DNA of 64,000 nucleotides from Annona cherimola. Lineage: Eukaryota; Streptophyta; Magnoliopsida; Magnoliales; Annonaceae. The notes beneath the pieces were generated by a model. That model searched no databases and was not told the origin of the DNA. It worked only from the letters and a program-made list of their open reading frames with translations. The DNA is taken from the NCBI GenBank assembly GCA_030490835.1, contig CM059977.1, positions 16,711,399 through 16,775,398 of the forward strand, in the 5' to 3' direction. How positions within the stretch are numbered: position 1 is the first letter of the stretch; every line of letters starts with the position of its first letter. The translations under genes and the position numbers were made by a program. Of the stretch, positions 33,273 to 46,477 are shown piece after piece.

Positions 33273-35607
33273 TCTAGTTATAATTATAGTAGGTTGAGTT
33301 GTGGGAAATTTTGTTTCTGAAGTTGTGATTTTTATCAATGAACTCGCTGTCTGGGTTTTTAATACGCCCTTCAAACAATAGAGAGAAATAGAGCCTGAAC
33401 TCTTTTCAATGGCATGTTTAGTTTGTACTTTTTGATTAAAATGGATGGTTTTATTTGTCCAACTGTTTGCCAAGTTTTCTTCTAGAATCCGAATTGTAGA
33501 CTACAAAACCCAGCCCTTACTCATCTTTTAAACTTCGTCGGCGCCCCAAGAACCAAAGGCGAGAGGCAGCGAGTTGAGTTCCAGCACCACTGGCAGACAA
33601 AATTTATTTTTTGGTTCCTAACAATTTTTGTTGTAGGTATCTTTGGATCCTCTATGTATATTTGTATTTTGAACTCTAGATTTTGGTTATTAGCAGTTTA
33701 AATCCTTCGATGTTTTTTTTTTTTTTTTTTCAAATACCCCTGCATTTTAAACCTTTTCACATATTTGCGTTTAAATTCCAAAGTTTGATATTAAATGTGC
33801 ATTCTCTTATGCACAATTACATTGCACCATTTTTAATATTTCGTTACTAATAATTTGTATATTTTTGTATTTACTTGCATAACATTATTACATTTAAATA
33901 TTTTTTTCCTTGCATGATATTAGAACATGCTATGATGAAGTGCATGTTAGCATGTTTGGTAATGAGGAAAAGACAAAAAAAATTTGAAACAATTTTAAAT
34001 AAAACTTTTAGTTGATAATAATTAAGGTTGACGATATTATAAGAATAAATATGAAAATATGTAAATTAGTAGCAATGAAATGCTAAAATTGGTGCTTTGT
34101 TATTGTACATAAATTATGCACATTCAATGGTAAATTTTAAGGTTTAAAATGCAAAGATATAAAATTTAAGTGTTTAAAATGCAAAGACAATTTATAAGAT
34201 ATTAATACCTTTTAACATTGTTAGGACTAAGGGTCTAAAATGTAAAAAATTGAACTTTATAGGATTTAAGATACTAATAGTCAAACTATTGGATTTAAAA
34301 TATAAATAGGCACGACTAGAGAATTTAAAACGCAAGCAAATTGCTTGAAAATAAAAAAGAGAAATTGCAGATACTTTATGGCATCCATAATTAACTTAGG
34401 GCATATTTGGCTACACCGAAAAAAAAAATTCAATCTAAGATTTTTCATTGTCTCAGATTACTTGATTCTTTATTTTTTTTATATTTCTATATTTATCTTA
34501 CTTTTTAATTGTTTTTAAACTACTACTCATGTAACTAACCTATCTAAATTTTTAAATTTTATCCTCCCAAGTACACATTGGCGGAAATTTTTGTTTCTAT
34601 GCATCTCCATTTCATATGTGACTGGGCAACTAAATTAAGAATTGTGTTGAATTGTCCACAATTATTAGACGCAAATAAAATGATTACTAGCAATAAACTA
34701 AGTAATTATACATTACAAAAGATATTTTTGTTATTAATTACAACTGCTAAAAAAACGTTTTGAGCTGATTGAGAAGTAAAGATTTGTCATTAGAAAAACA
34801 GTTCTTTTTTGCTTTATGATTGGTTGCACGTTTGAAAGAAAACTATTTTACAACAAGTTTTAAAATTTTGATTTTAAGCAATAATATTTTTGTTCGTATC
34901 TGTATTTTTAATAATTAATTTTTAGAAAATGAGTCCAGTTGGAAAATCTAGGTTAAGTTTAAAATATTTGATACAGTCTATGCCTATTTCAAACTAAAAT
35001 CATACGTCTAACTTAAAAATCAAAATGAAGCATTGTTAATGTAAGCTGTTACTATTGAGACTTCGATTTCCGATTTCAGTCGTTTGGCTTAGTTTTGAAG
35101 CTTTTATCATTATTTTTCAAAAGTGGATCGGGTCCAGCATGGTCGACTACACCAACCAGATTTTAAGATTCAAGAATCAAGGTCAGGAGTAGGAATGTTG
35201 ACTCGCCTCAGCCTTTGTAAAATACACCCACAACCCAGTAAAGACGATACGGGCCGGGTCGGGCCATGGCAAACCGACCCAGATTACTCGCAATTTCTCA
35301 GCTACGGAATATGGATGCCAACGTATCCAAATTCCAAAGTAAATCATCGATTATTTTGAAAAAATTAGCAATCGAAACTAGATAACATATGATACAATTA
35401 TTGTAAACATCATATTATTATGAACAAGGTAGAGCAACAAACCGAATTTTGGTTGCCAAAAATAGTCCTACTCTCACATTTGTTGCTCAGCCGCAGATAC
35501 ATTTATACCAGAAAGTCTGTTTTTTTTTTTTGCACAATTGCACCCATGCGAGCACGTTGAAGTTCGGTGCATGTCCTTCCAGAAAAAAATGGTCCCCGCA
35601 ACTCGAG
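33273..35607. other. AT-rich spacer after P3
   Basis: P3 3' UTR, then low-complexity AT-rich DNA with no supported gene. A diverged MITE end (ttagggcatatttggcta) begins near 34397. The GC-richer patch 35120-35290 has gggtcggg-type motifs like the hAT-like elements but no definable ends. Confidence 0.55.
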
Positions 35608-37049
35608 GGTGGGTGGGAATTAAAAAGGATCGACCAGTAACCCGTCCCTAACCCAACCCATTTTTTTACCAGACAAGCGATTTTTTTTTTTTTTTTCCGC
35701 CTCGTATACGAATGGATGAGAAATTTTAGCACAAATTCAAGAATAGAATCAAGATAAGTCAACAATTTCCACACCCACCTCGTATATGTTTATCTATCAT
35801 AAATTATAAATATTTTTTATTCTCATTCTCATTTTTCTCAAAATTCTCACATTTTTATGATTAATTATATTAACAAAATAAAAATCAATAAAAGGCATTT
35901 ACATATATACATATAACTATTATTAGGGGTGGAAATTATAGTGGGCCATACTGAGTCCCAACCCTGATCTTACTTTTTAAAAATTGAATTTGACCATATT
36001 TTTATACCATGGGTCGGTTTAACCCTCATTTTTTTAATAACTTCTGGAACAAACTTCGAGTTGATATCAAACTGATTTTGGGACAGCGAGTCAAGTAAAA
36101 AATACGGGTCCAATAAAGTAATTTTAAAAATTTATATACTTATCAAATGAAAAGATACTTCTTACTAAAGTTAAATATTATATGCTTCAATATTTCACTA
36201 ATTATGAAAACACATTATTAATAAAATAAAACATCAGAAAATATAATATAAATTTATCAAAACAGATTAATATACAATTACATTTAAGAGTTATATATGT
36301 GCAAATTCTTCTTATTGATTCTTATATTGTTTTCTGAATAAATTGATTCATATATTGATAAAGTTCATTTTTAAAATGTGAAAATTTTATAAGAAAATAA
36401 TAATAAGATTTAAACATAGACATAATTTTTAATAAATTAATATGTCTAGTGGGTTAGGACATGGTTAACTCATCCCGACCTTATTTTTAAATTTGGATCA
36501 AAATTTCCAACTCATCCCTATACTATTTGATTCTACTCGGTTAAAAATGAATCAGGTCAAGGCCGGGTCACAGGTCGACTCACCCCGATTCCCACCCCTA
36601 ACTCTTATACCTAATTCTAGTTCGGAAACTCTTGCAAAAAATTATTATTATTTTAGGAAACTACTTTTATAAATGCCAAAATCCATTCTAAGTGAACTAT
36701 ATTTATTACTTATTTTAATAAAAGTACATTATATTCACTCACATTTTGTTTTAGTAATAATGTTTATTTTTAACTAGTAAAATATTCAAGTATGCAATAT
36801 TTAAATTTAGCATAAATGTGTCTTTATATTTGATAGGTATATAAGTTTCTAAGATTATTCTACTTATCGCACATTTTTTACCCGACTCACTGTCCTGATG
36901 CCAAACAGAGACCGATCTGAAGTTTTTATCTCAAAACCTATTGAAAAAAGGAGATGATCAAACTAATCTTATCCCTATCTGGTATGAAAAATAAAGCTAG
37001 AGTTAGGCAAATTCTGACCTGATTCGACCCACTCCAATTCCCATCCCCA
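35608..37049. mobile_element. hAT-like TAGGGGTGG element, split by a second copy
   Basis: The left part (35608-35923) begins gggtgggaatt and continues like the copy at 53179; the right part (36609-37049) ends ccaattcccatcccc. Between them sits a second copy in reverse orientation (35924-36600). The two parts join in the same order as the uninterrupted copy at 53179-53909 (for example tctcaaaattctcac left, atttgataggtatataag right). Non-coding. Outer ends are approximate. Confidence 0.65.
35924..36600 (-). mobile_element. hAT-like element inserted within a related element
   Basis: Bounded by taggggtgg and its complement ccaccccta. Flanking 8-mers actattat (35916-35923) and actcttat (36601-36608) match at 7 of 8 positions, as expected for an old hAT insertion. 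Its interior is the reverse complement of the 53179 copy (for example the complement of gtaattgtatattaa). Subterminal gggtc/gaccc motifs are present. No transposase frame. Confidence 0.8.
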
Positions 37050-37443
37050 CCCCACCCCCACCGCAACTGCACTTTTTGTTTCGCTACACAGTACATGCAC
37101 ACATGCGCTGTTGTCTGAAACTCGAAATCAAATGACAGCTATGTAGGCACAACAATCATCAGAAATCACTAAGCAATCATTCTCCTGTAAAACCAGAGGA
37201 GATGATGGCAAATGCCATTTTCCTGATAAAATGCCATCTACACTTAAATTTCTACACATTGCATACACGACTACATCTCCAAACACAACATGTATACAAA
37301 ATACATAATTTACCATTTACGTCCATGTAGCAATACTTACAGAAGCCTGACCTGTACACCTTTACAGCATCTCGAAGAAATGTTGTCTGGGAAGAATCCT
37401 TAGCAAGTTGCCTCTCCCAATGCTTGGGAAATTGCTAGTTGTC

Positions 37444-40400
37444 TTACAATTCTGATGTGTGGGCTTCTACATCAAAAGACCCAAATAATCAGCTTCATGC
37501 CATAGGAAATGACTACGACAAGGAAAATAAAATAAAGGCTCCTCAAAGCTATATGGCAATCGGGAAACAAAACACAGTAAAGAGCACATGGCGAGCTTGT
37601 AGCCCTGTAGCAAAACCTAGTATGCCAATCTGTATGATATTAGGATATCCAGACACATTTCTCATCCAACTAAAAATGCATCACCTAAACCATTGTCCGG
37701 GTTCGGAATCCCGGTCACGCAGTTTGGGAGTTTCATCTCCCTATTGATATTTTTGAGTCTACGGTATCCTATATTGATATTTGAGAGCTTGTAGTCTCCC
37801 TTTAGAAATTTGTAAGAATTATCTCTGAGCTTTAATTGTAATAGAAGTTTAGACGTGACCTAAAAATATACCAATAAAAAAAAATTTTAAAAAAAAAAAA
37901 AAAAGACTGCATCACCTAAGAAGATTAATGACAACTCCATAAGTTGCAATGGAGCAACAAATTGACAGAGATTTCACTGAATAACATCCACAGTAGTTCC
38001 TTACATTGAAAAACCACATGCAGGTATTTTGCAATAATACAAGGGTGCTGAGTCTGCTGACCTTTGACCAGCTATTTGCAATAACTCATTGGTGCTTCAT
38101 GCACAAACCATTTTAAAATAAAATAAAACAGAAATCTAAAAATTTGCAATAATGCTTGTGCTAAACTTTCTCATGTAGGATGAAAAGCAGCAGTTAGGGC
38201 TAGCATTCATGGAAATAGCATAATTTACAGAATGAAGTCCACCAGAGAGAGAGCAGCAGCAGCAGCAGCAGCAGCAGTTAGGGTTAGCATTCATGGAAGT
38301 AGCAGATGTTAACACTGGAGAGAGAAATGTACCTCGTTCAAAAATTATGGAGTTCACTTGAATTTACTTACAAAAATGAGAAAACCCTTCAATTTAAATC
38401 AGGACAACCCAAAATCAGGGGTGTTAACGGATCAAGTTGGATGGGTTGGAGCCTAATCCTAATCCTAATCCTAATCGTAACCCTAATCCATTTAAAATAT
38501 CTCAACCCTAATCCGTTTATTAACTTATTTAAAAAACTTCAACCCTAACCCATTTACAACTCATTTAATAAACAAGTTAGCAGGTTGTTAACGAATTATA
38601 TAACAAACGACCTGAAGGCCTAAACTCCAATAAACAATGATTTTGCAGGAAGAGGTGAACGAGTGTTTTCTGTGCAAGAGAAATGAAAATGGGGCAATAA
38701 TGGAAAAATAGAATTAGGACACTAGTGGGAAAATGAAAATTAGATAGCAAGAGTACGACTTAATAGAGGAAAATAACTAAGAAGTTTACACGCACATGCG
38801 CACACACATACAAAAACATATATATTAGACTTTAATGGGTTAAACGAGTTAAATGAGTTGAACGAGTTGAATTGGTTAAATGAGTTAAACGAATTACTAA
38901 ACGAGGTGACCGGTTATAAAATCTCAACCTTAATCCGTTTATTTAATTAAATGGTTGAACAGATTGGCTGATCATAACTCATTTATTCAAAGATCTCAAC
39001 CCAACCCATTTATAAACAAGTTGGACAAGCGGGTTGACAAGACCATGACCATTAACACCCCTACCCAAAACAGATGTTATAGTAAAATATTTGTGTGTGA
39101 TCATTCATCTCTTAAGAATAGAGTACGCACCTTCTAAGCAAACTATTCAAGCATGATGATTAATCTTCTAAGAATAAGAGTAGGCACATACCTTCACCAA
39201 ATAATTGCTCAACCCGAGCGACAATATGTTTCCCATAAGTGTATTTCTTCAAGGCATGAAGGTGAACTCTTATTCGACTAAGCAACACTTCCCTTTGCTT
39301 GTCAGTACATGTTTCAAGAATCTTCTGGACCACATAATTTGCAAACTGGTCCTTCATCATTATCTACAGAAGTAAGAGGTAGATACAATCAATTCAACAT
39401 TATATAACTTATGAAAAAACTATATGGATATATTTAGAATTCCTTGCCTCAGTGACATGTATAGAGTAACCAATAGTATTAAAATAATGATCTTATGCTA
39501 AACAAAGTTATTCTGTCAAATGAAAGGATGCAATAGATGATAGATTCCATCACATGAAAATGAAGCTAATCAGAAAAAATATATATTTTCGACCCTAAAC
39601 CAAAGTTAAAAAACAAAAAATCAAGAAGGCAGGTGTGCATGTTAATTGCCAAGATGTTGAAGAAAGAAAAGCATATATGATACAGTGTAAGTGGCCAATA
39701 CTGGGTTCTGTTAGCCACAAACAATCATTAAATACAAAATATAGCTTAGGCCTTATGTTGTTGACTGCAACGATTGAAATTATATTTTTGTTCTTCACAT
39801 CCATTGTATTTTTCAAAAATATTAATTTCAAAAGTGATGAAGGCTTATTACTTCAGTTTCAAAAAAATCGATAAATTATTATTTGAAATTTTTTTCCTTG
39901 GGGTTACAGTGAGGTGGCAGGATCAGGGAGAATTCTTTATTCTAAGCTATTATCCATTCAACATATGAATTCTAAGTTTGCAACATATAAAAACAATACT
40001 GAAGTGTTAGATGTCTTCATTTGGAATGTTGCACCTTCAAGAATCTTTCCATGAAGTGAACTCAAACAACATATGATATTAGATTACTCTGCGCCACAAT
40101 CAACTTACCAGCGATATCAACAGTTTAATTAAAAAAACGCAGCATATCAAATAACTCCGCAGATCAAAAGCAACTTACAAAGAAGAAGAGAGGGACAAGG
40201 ATAGAAAAGAGCACAAGTTTTAGGAAACCATGGAACAAAAACCAAAAGAGATCATATTAGCTTGACCCATACCTGGGACATCCACGTAATCCACAATGAG
40301 AAATGCCTTACCATTATGAGATAAATTGAGAACATTAGTAAATTTTTAATAGAAAACCTCAAAATGAACTTACCAATAAATTATCATTTCCTTCAGTTTG

Positions 40401-43400
40401 TCCAACAATTTCCTCAATTAAGAGTTCTCTTTCTGTTGAATCGCCATACTCCAAACATTTCTCAATCACATTCGAAGCAAATTTATGCTGGCTCATTTGT
40501 ACAACTTGGCCAGCCAATTTAGTAATAATTTGGCTTCTTTCATAAGGCTTCCCTCTCTCTAAAACATGCTGCAAACAGTACAAGTTTTTTAGACTAGTCA
40601 GAGACATCCAATGTACAGAACCCAGATATTAAAAAAGCATGTCACAAAACAAAGAAAATTTTGCTGGCTGTAAGGTCAAATTCACTTATTTTTATCAACA
40701 GGAATATAACAGTGTGAAAGATAAAGAACTACAAACAAACAAACAAAAACACTCAATACTAAATGACAGACTGCACATCAAACAAGGAAACCTGTAATCA
40801 AGAACAGGATGAGGAAGCATTTTGAAGAAAAGAGGAAACATCCTCAAAGAATTTGAGAAGGGCACAAGAGTTAGAAGTAGGGGAATTAGAAGAGAACGAC
40901 TTGTGAAGGGAAAACTAATAGCAATATTAGTAATCATTTAGCAAAAGTACCTCAAACCTACAAATTTGAGAAGGGCACAAGAGTTAGAAGTAGGGAAATT
41001 AGAAGAGAACGACTTGCGAAGGCAAAACTAATAGCAATATTAGTAATCATTTAGCAAAAGTACCTCAAACCTACAAAATGGCTCTGTTATAGACAATTAG
41101 GCACAAAAATAAAACCTTAATTCAATTGCATATCAATAGAAACTTAAATTAAAGAATAAAAACAGTAATCAAATTTATTTATATTTTGATGGCTAGATGG
41201 TCTATAACAAATCAAGTACGTGATCCTTAATCTCTAATTTTGCACCAAAAGCACAAGCACATCAGACATGGCACACGATAATCTCCATTAACATGTCACC
41301 ATAAAATGAGCCTATTTGTATTTCCATGCTCAAATAACACAAAAATAATTGGCATCTGACAATATATTTGGAAGAAACATTTTATGGTTAATGATGAGTA
41401 TTCTTTGAAATTTGTGTAAGATTGGATATCCAAACAACCACCTACATCCAACATTGTTTTCTTGGACCTTTGATAATAATTTTTGGTTCTTTTATTGAAT
41501 AACTTGTTATGCTGGTATTTTTAGCATTAAACACAAGTTAGCATGGTCAATCGTGGAATTCATTTCAGTGATGGTTATACTCAAATATGATTGAAGCAGC
41601 CAGATGAGCTCCAGTTGATTTGGTAACGGCATATGCACCAACATGAAAAGCTTGCATAAAACAAGCCCCAGACAGCCAGACTTATCCTTTTTCCATAGGA
41701 ACTTGCAAAATCATTTTCAGAAATTTTCAATGGAAACTGATGTGTTCAGGACATTTAAATTGAGGAAAGTTCCCACAGTCTTTCCATGGGAAGTGACGAC
41801 AACATTTTCTGATTCTTTTTCTCACTGCACTTCATATGCACATGCCATAGAAATTGAAGAGAACTTCCATGAATGTAAACAAGTTTAAAGACAAATGCTA
41901 ATTGAAAAAGCATAAACAAAGCATCACCTGGGTAACATAGTTGCCATACTGGTCCTGTGCAAGAGAACAAGCAGATTGCAGGATCTCATCCACTATGCAC
42001 TCTGTTTGCTGCTCATCAGTGCAATGTTCCAGAACTCTCTATCCAACAAAAATGAATCAGTTGCATGAGTTCGTGAATAGAAGATACAGAATAAAACTCA
42101 TCCAAAAATATCCCCTCGCCGCCTGACATATACCTGAATAACTCGGCAACCATAGGGATGTGTGGACAAGGTTGCAACTTGACCACGGAATGATGAAATT
42201 ATAAATCCTATTTTCTCTGTTGGTACACACTCGATGCATTTTTGTATGACATGGTTTCCATTTTGATCATGCACACATCTCATCACATGCCCATCGAGTT
42301 CATGAACAAGGCTTATCTTCTGGTCAAGATCAATAACTTCAAGCGCCTGTAGCAAATTATAAGCAGATAAAAATCATTCAATGTCGGGATAATAGTAATC
42401 TCTGACCAGTTCGATGAATCAACATAACTAGATCGAAGTGAGCATCTTAAGAGAAATCAATCATTTGATGACAATGAAAAGTACATTTCACACAAACTAC
42501 AGTTAAGCCCATCCACAAGTGATATTGTGCAATTCAATCGATTCATGTGACTCACATCAAATCCACCACTCAACAAACTAAACACTAAACACCACCCACG
42601 AAAAGCAAACGCAGTGTTGGCACACGCAAAGAAAAACCCTTCATAAGAAATAAATTTGTGTGATCGCTGCCCAAATTCATTTTGCTCAGATTGACAGACC
42701 ACCCTAGTAATTTTTGCCCTTTCATGTTGAAATGGAAAGTTAATAACAGGTTGCCTCAAGTCATCAGGGTTTTAGAGACTAATCTGAATCCCTTCAGCAC
42801 TCCAAGCTGACTTTTCTGAATAGGCTTGTCATACAGTATACAAGCCAAATCAATTACACATGCTGTGACAAGCTTCATTACCTTCTGAATTACACGACAT
42901 CCATACATTTGAAGGCTTAGAGACAGAATGTGTCCAGCAAGTTGTTGGGCAAGCTGACTCCTCTGTTCAGAATTTCCGTGCTCAAAAAACTGCAAAATAA
43001 AGCTAAATTTATCTTAAAAGAAATCTTATCAGAACTACTTAAAAAAAAAAAAAAAAGCAGCCATGTCATGGAATGAGGAAAATGAAAGATCACTTCTCCA
43101 TGATCCACTTTTTAAGAATCGGAATTCTTAAAAAGAGAATCTTATTATTAAAGATGTGTGGCTAGTTAGGTTTCAATAATGGACAGGAGAGGACATCTTG
43201 TTAGATGATAGTTTTGACTTCCACTCAATTTTCTTCATTTAAAAAACAAGTGCATGGGGACATTTCTATCATCGTAGCCCCCACATTAGAGAAGATAATG
43301 CTGACACCAAATCTGTGGGGTGCTAATGGCTATGATCGGCCATCCCATCCTAATTCCCCAACTCCTAGGCTTTCTGATCGTAGATCTACTGTTACAGCCT

Positions 43401-46400
43401 CCTGTGGATTGCATAAGATTTAATTTCGAGCTTAATTTTGTAACTTCGGCAAATTAATATATGATTGTTATCTGTCCTGAAGTCCAGGAAACAACAGCCT
43501 AACCAAAACACTAATTAACAGGTCATTAAAGGATTCATGTATTTGATTAAAACAGAGATGGAAATGGTTGGCTTTGAAATCTGTACCTTTTGAATTACGT
43601 AATTTCCAAACACATCAGTCATCAGCATCGACGCATGAGGTAGAACTTCTTCAAACACAGATGCCTTCTCTTCAGCACTGCAGTTTTCCAACTTCTGCTG
43701 AATAAACCGACTCCCATGTTGGTCAGCACTGATATCAAACATGAGCAGATCATTTTGTTGACAAATGGCAGGCAAGTATGATCAGAAAATCATTCTCTTA
43801 CACAATTGCACGGAAAGATATGTTTTCAGGAATAAGAAAATATAAGCTGCTTAAGATGCTTACCTGTATTCAACAATACGTCCAGAGATATCAGATAGCT
43901 CGAATCTGCAAGCTTTACTGGATTTCAGCTCTTCAAGAAATGAATGTGATTTGGGGTCATCAAACTTTTCAATTCCCCTCTGTCCTTGCCATCCAGAATA
44001 TGATGCTACAGTTCTATTTGAACCCAAGGGAAACCTAAAGTTGTCAGTAGTTCTCCCCGGAAGTCTGATTTCACCCATTGGTGAGCCAGGCAACACTGGA
44101 CTGGGAAGCGGAGAAGTAGGATATTGCATCAGGATGCTCATGCCTGGGGGGCTTCCGAATGAATTTGAACTAGTAATTCCTGCTTTTCTTGGGCTTGGTG
44201 TGCTAAGAGTTCCACTTCTTAGAAATTGGGATGCCTGGTCAGGAGCATCATGATTTCCTAAAAAATTCATTCTTGTTGCTAATAAATCATACTGGCCCAC
44301 AGCACTGTATGCATCCTCAGTAGGATGCTGGAAGTAATGCATGTAAAGTGGATCAACAACAGGAGGAGCTAAACCAAACTGTCCATAGAACTTGTATAAG
44401 TGCTGCATATCAACACCCGGTGCAACACCTCCCCCATTGTGTTGATTGGCAGCACGAGGACTAAAACTTGGACCAGCAGAATTATCAAAACCAATAGGAA
44501 TAGCACTAGGAGGTGGGAATCCTGTAACGAAAGGAGGCAAAAGCCCAGGATTCAAAGGGTATCCACCTATGCCATAATGAGGTGTAAATAAGCTAGAAGG
44601 TTCCAAATTTGGATAAAATGGACTGCCAGAGGTCACATAAGCTGTTGCAGTCGCAGTGGCATATAACGGAGCTGCAACTCCAGAAGCTTGAAGTAATGGT
44701 TGTACATCAACCGAGGAATACTTAGGGTGACCATGGGATATGTGATCTGTCCCATTGTAGAATTGTTGGTGGCTCTGGGATGTCACTGGATTGAGGACAC
44801 CCTGCACTAGAGGTGGAGGTCTGCGTCGTGGGTTCAAGTGGTGCCGTGGAAAGTTAGTTGGTTGGGCTTGTCTCCGCTCTGGTTGGCTTCTGTGAACTTC
44901 AGCATTTGGCTTATCAGATACACTAAATGACTCCATTTCAGTTTCAATAATGTTAACATCATCATCCAAACGAACCCCAAGACTGTTTGATTCTCCTTTA
45001 AGGACAGGATGTGAGCTTGCTGTTCTGTTCCGCAGGGTTGGTATGCCTGCACGAGCCCCTGTAGAAGCAGTGTTTGATTCTGGAACTTCGGCTGCACCAA
45101 TTGAAGAATCATTTAACGCAGTCACAAGATCAGCCAGATCAACCGTTTCATCTGCTACAGAATGGCTTGAGGAGCGTGGATGATTATATACAGGAGACGG
45201 TGTGCGGGGAAAGTCTTCCTGGAAGATTTTGAACAACCATATAACTAAATATAGAACTAAATGGCACGTGCTACAATAGGCAACCTTTCTCATTATACAA
45301 ATAAACATTACATGAATTCTGTGATTTAACTAATGGCAGCATGTAGGCTGGGCCACGGGGTAGTCATTGTCATATGGAAAACAAAGAACAGAACAACATA
45401 CACAGGTTGGACAAATTGATGAAACAAACAGTTATAAAAACTAAAAGAAAGAGCAGAATTTACTGGAAACAAAGAAGGACATAACCTTCGGTCCTCTCTT
45501 CTGAGTGGCAGAGAGAGGAGTTCGGGTACAAAGAACGGGATTTACTGAGAACAAAAAGGCACACAGCCTCCAGGCCTTTCTTTCGAAAGAGTGAGACATC
45601 TCCCCATTGAAGGTAAAAGTAGGACAAAAGCCAAAGAATGTGAATGTCATTTTTTAAATAATCTCAAAGAAATACGATCTTGACATCGATAAAATTAAGG
45701 CCATAATCAGAAATCACAGACAATACAAACATGCTGGTCAGTGTCTAAATATTGAATATGAAGGTCAGAATTGAAAGCCACAGACAATATAAACATGCCA
45801 TGTCAGTGTATAACAATTGAATGATTTACCTGAATCAAGTCCACCAAACTTTTGTGACGCCCCACAGAGGAATTTGCGAGATGTCCCAACAAAGACTCAG
45901 AATTCCTTTCCACCCAATCATCAAAGGACTGTCTAGGCGACTTCTCGTCTTCAGGCTCTTCTCTATGAGTAGAGAGGACACTTCGACGCAAGTAAAAGGA
46001 TCCACTGTCACTGTCATCAAATGATGTCGATTTCCAATTATCCCCAAAGCCACCAATGTGGTGTGCAAGACGTCGCTTCTCCCTTGAAATAAGAGGTGGA
46101 GGAAGCCTTGGGTTCAAATTAACGTTAGCCCAGTAATATGCTAGATATGCTGGGTCTGCACGTAGTTGCTCCTCAGATTCACAATTTTCAATAGCACTGT
46201 TTAAACTTGCGATGTTTGCTTCCAAACTTGAGTGTTGCTGACCAATCAGATTCCCCATAGCTGCCAATGATCCTTCTATGCTCGGTGGTGCACTTCCACT
46301 CCTGCTGGGTACAGCATCCTTCCCATCCCCACTAAATCCATGCCTCCTCAAAAGCATACCCAGCTCCTGTGCTGCTAAATTACTTGATGATGTTGTGAAT

Positions 46401-46477
46401 GTCATAGACTCCTTTGATGAGGTCCATTTGGCACCTCCATTGCTACCTACCACTATCATTGGACTCTCGGTAGCCAT
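37444..46477 (-). CDS. PUM: Pumilio-family (PUF) RNA-binding protein, nine coding exons
   Basis: A Pumilio protein, a cytoplasmic regulator that binds 3' UTRs and controls mRNA decay and translation. Exons on the minus strand: 45830-46477, 43864-45218, 43587-43728, 42882-42989, 42134-42346, 41928-42038, 40374-40568, 39192-39363, 37444-37466. They total 2967 nt, giving 988 residues with no stop. The N-terminal 640 residues are low-complexity ([51 protein letters not shown]), as in the Arabidopsis APUM4-6 group. The PUF domain runs from about 641 to 981. Its eight repeats carry the codes SR-Q, NY-Q, CR-Q, NH-Q, CR-Q, NY-Q, SN-E, NY-Q, the canonical set that reads UGUANAUA. The last exon is only 23 bp (final seven codons and TAA) behind a 1.7-kb intron loaded with transposons. 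The ATG is directly after an acceptor (tag|gATG), so a 5' UTR intron precedes it. Family is certain; the subgroup is from memory. Confidence 0.95.
37689..37907 (+). mobile_element. 5'-truncated SINE with 12-bp target duplication
   Basis: Perfect direct repeats tgcatcacctaa flank it (37677-37688 and 37908-37919). It ends in an A-rich tail with a 16-A run, so it is a retroposon. Near its start ggttcggaatcc (37700-37711) resembles a pol III B box, followed by about 150 bp of unique sequence. The A box is missing, so it is a 5'-truncated tRNA-related SINE. It lies in the last Pumilio intron on the opposite strand to the gene. Confidence 0.85.
38187..38306. repeat. 84-bp duplication with an expanded (AGC)n tract
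   Basis: The block cagttagggctagcattcat (38191) recurs 84 bp later as cagttagggttagcattcat (38275). Before the second copy the agc repeat is expanded to about eight units (38252-38277), against two in the first. It lies in the last Pumilio intron; on the coding strand it reads as CTG repeats. Confidence 0.8.
38416..39063. mobile_element. hAT-like element in the last Pumilio intron
   Basis: Ends are caggggtgttaacgg and cattaacacccctа-type complement (cacccct followed by a). The flanking 8-mers cccaaaat (38408-38415) and cccaaaac (39064-39071) match at 7 of 8. Subterminal repeats are dense: cctaatcctaatcctaat on the left, gttaaacgagttaaatgag on the right. These features are typical of non-autonomous hAT elements. 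No transposase frame in its 648 bp. Confidence 0.85.
40852..41077. repeat. Two-copy 113-bp tandem duplication in Pumilio intron 6
   Basis: Copies 40852-40964 and 40965-41077 differ at about three bases (ggggaatt/gggaaatt, cttgtgaag/cttgcgaag, ggaaaac/caaaac). Recent local duplication between coding exons 6 and 7. Confidence 0.93.

Noticed and set aside
33077..33473. Trp/Arg- and Val-rich frames at the P3 second exon
   Set aside because: They are other-frame readings of the Gly/Ala/Glu-rich P3 exon.
38454..38490. Interstitial telomere repeat
   Set aside because: The cctaat units are imperfect and lie within an element with its own inverted ends and target duplication, so they are better explained as subterminal repeats.
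44834..45183. Open frames overlapping Pumilio exon 2
   Set aside because: They are alternative-frame shadows of the large Pumilio exon.
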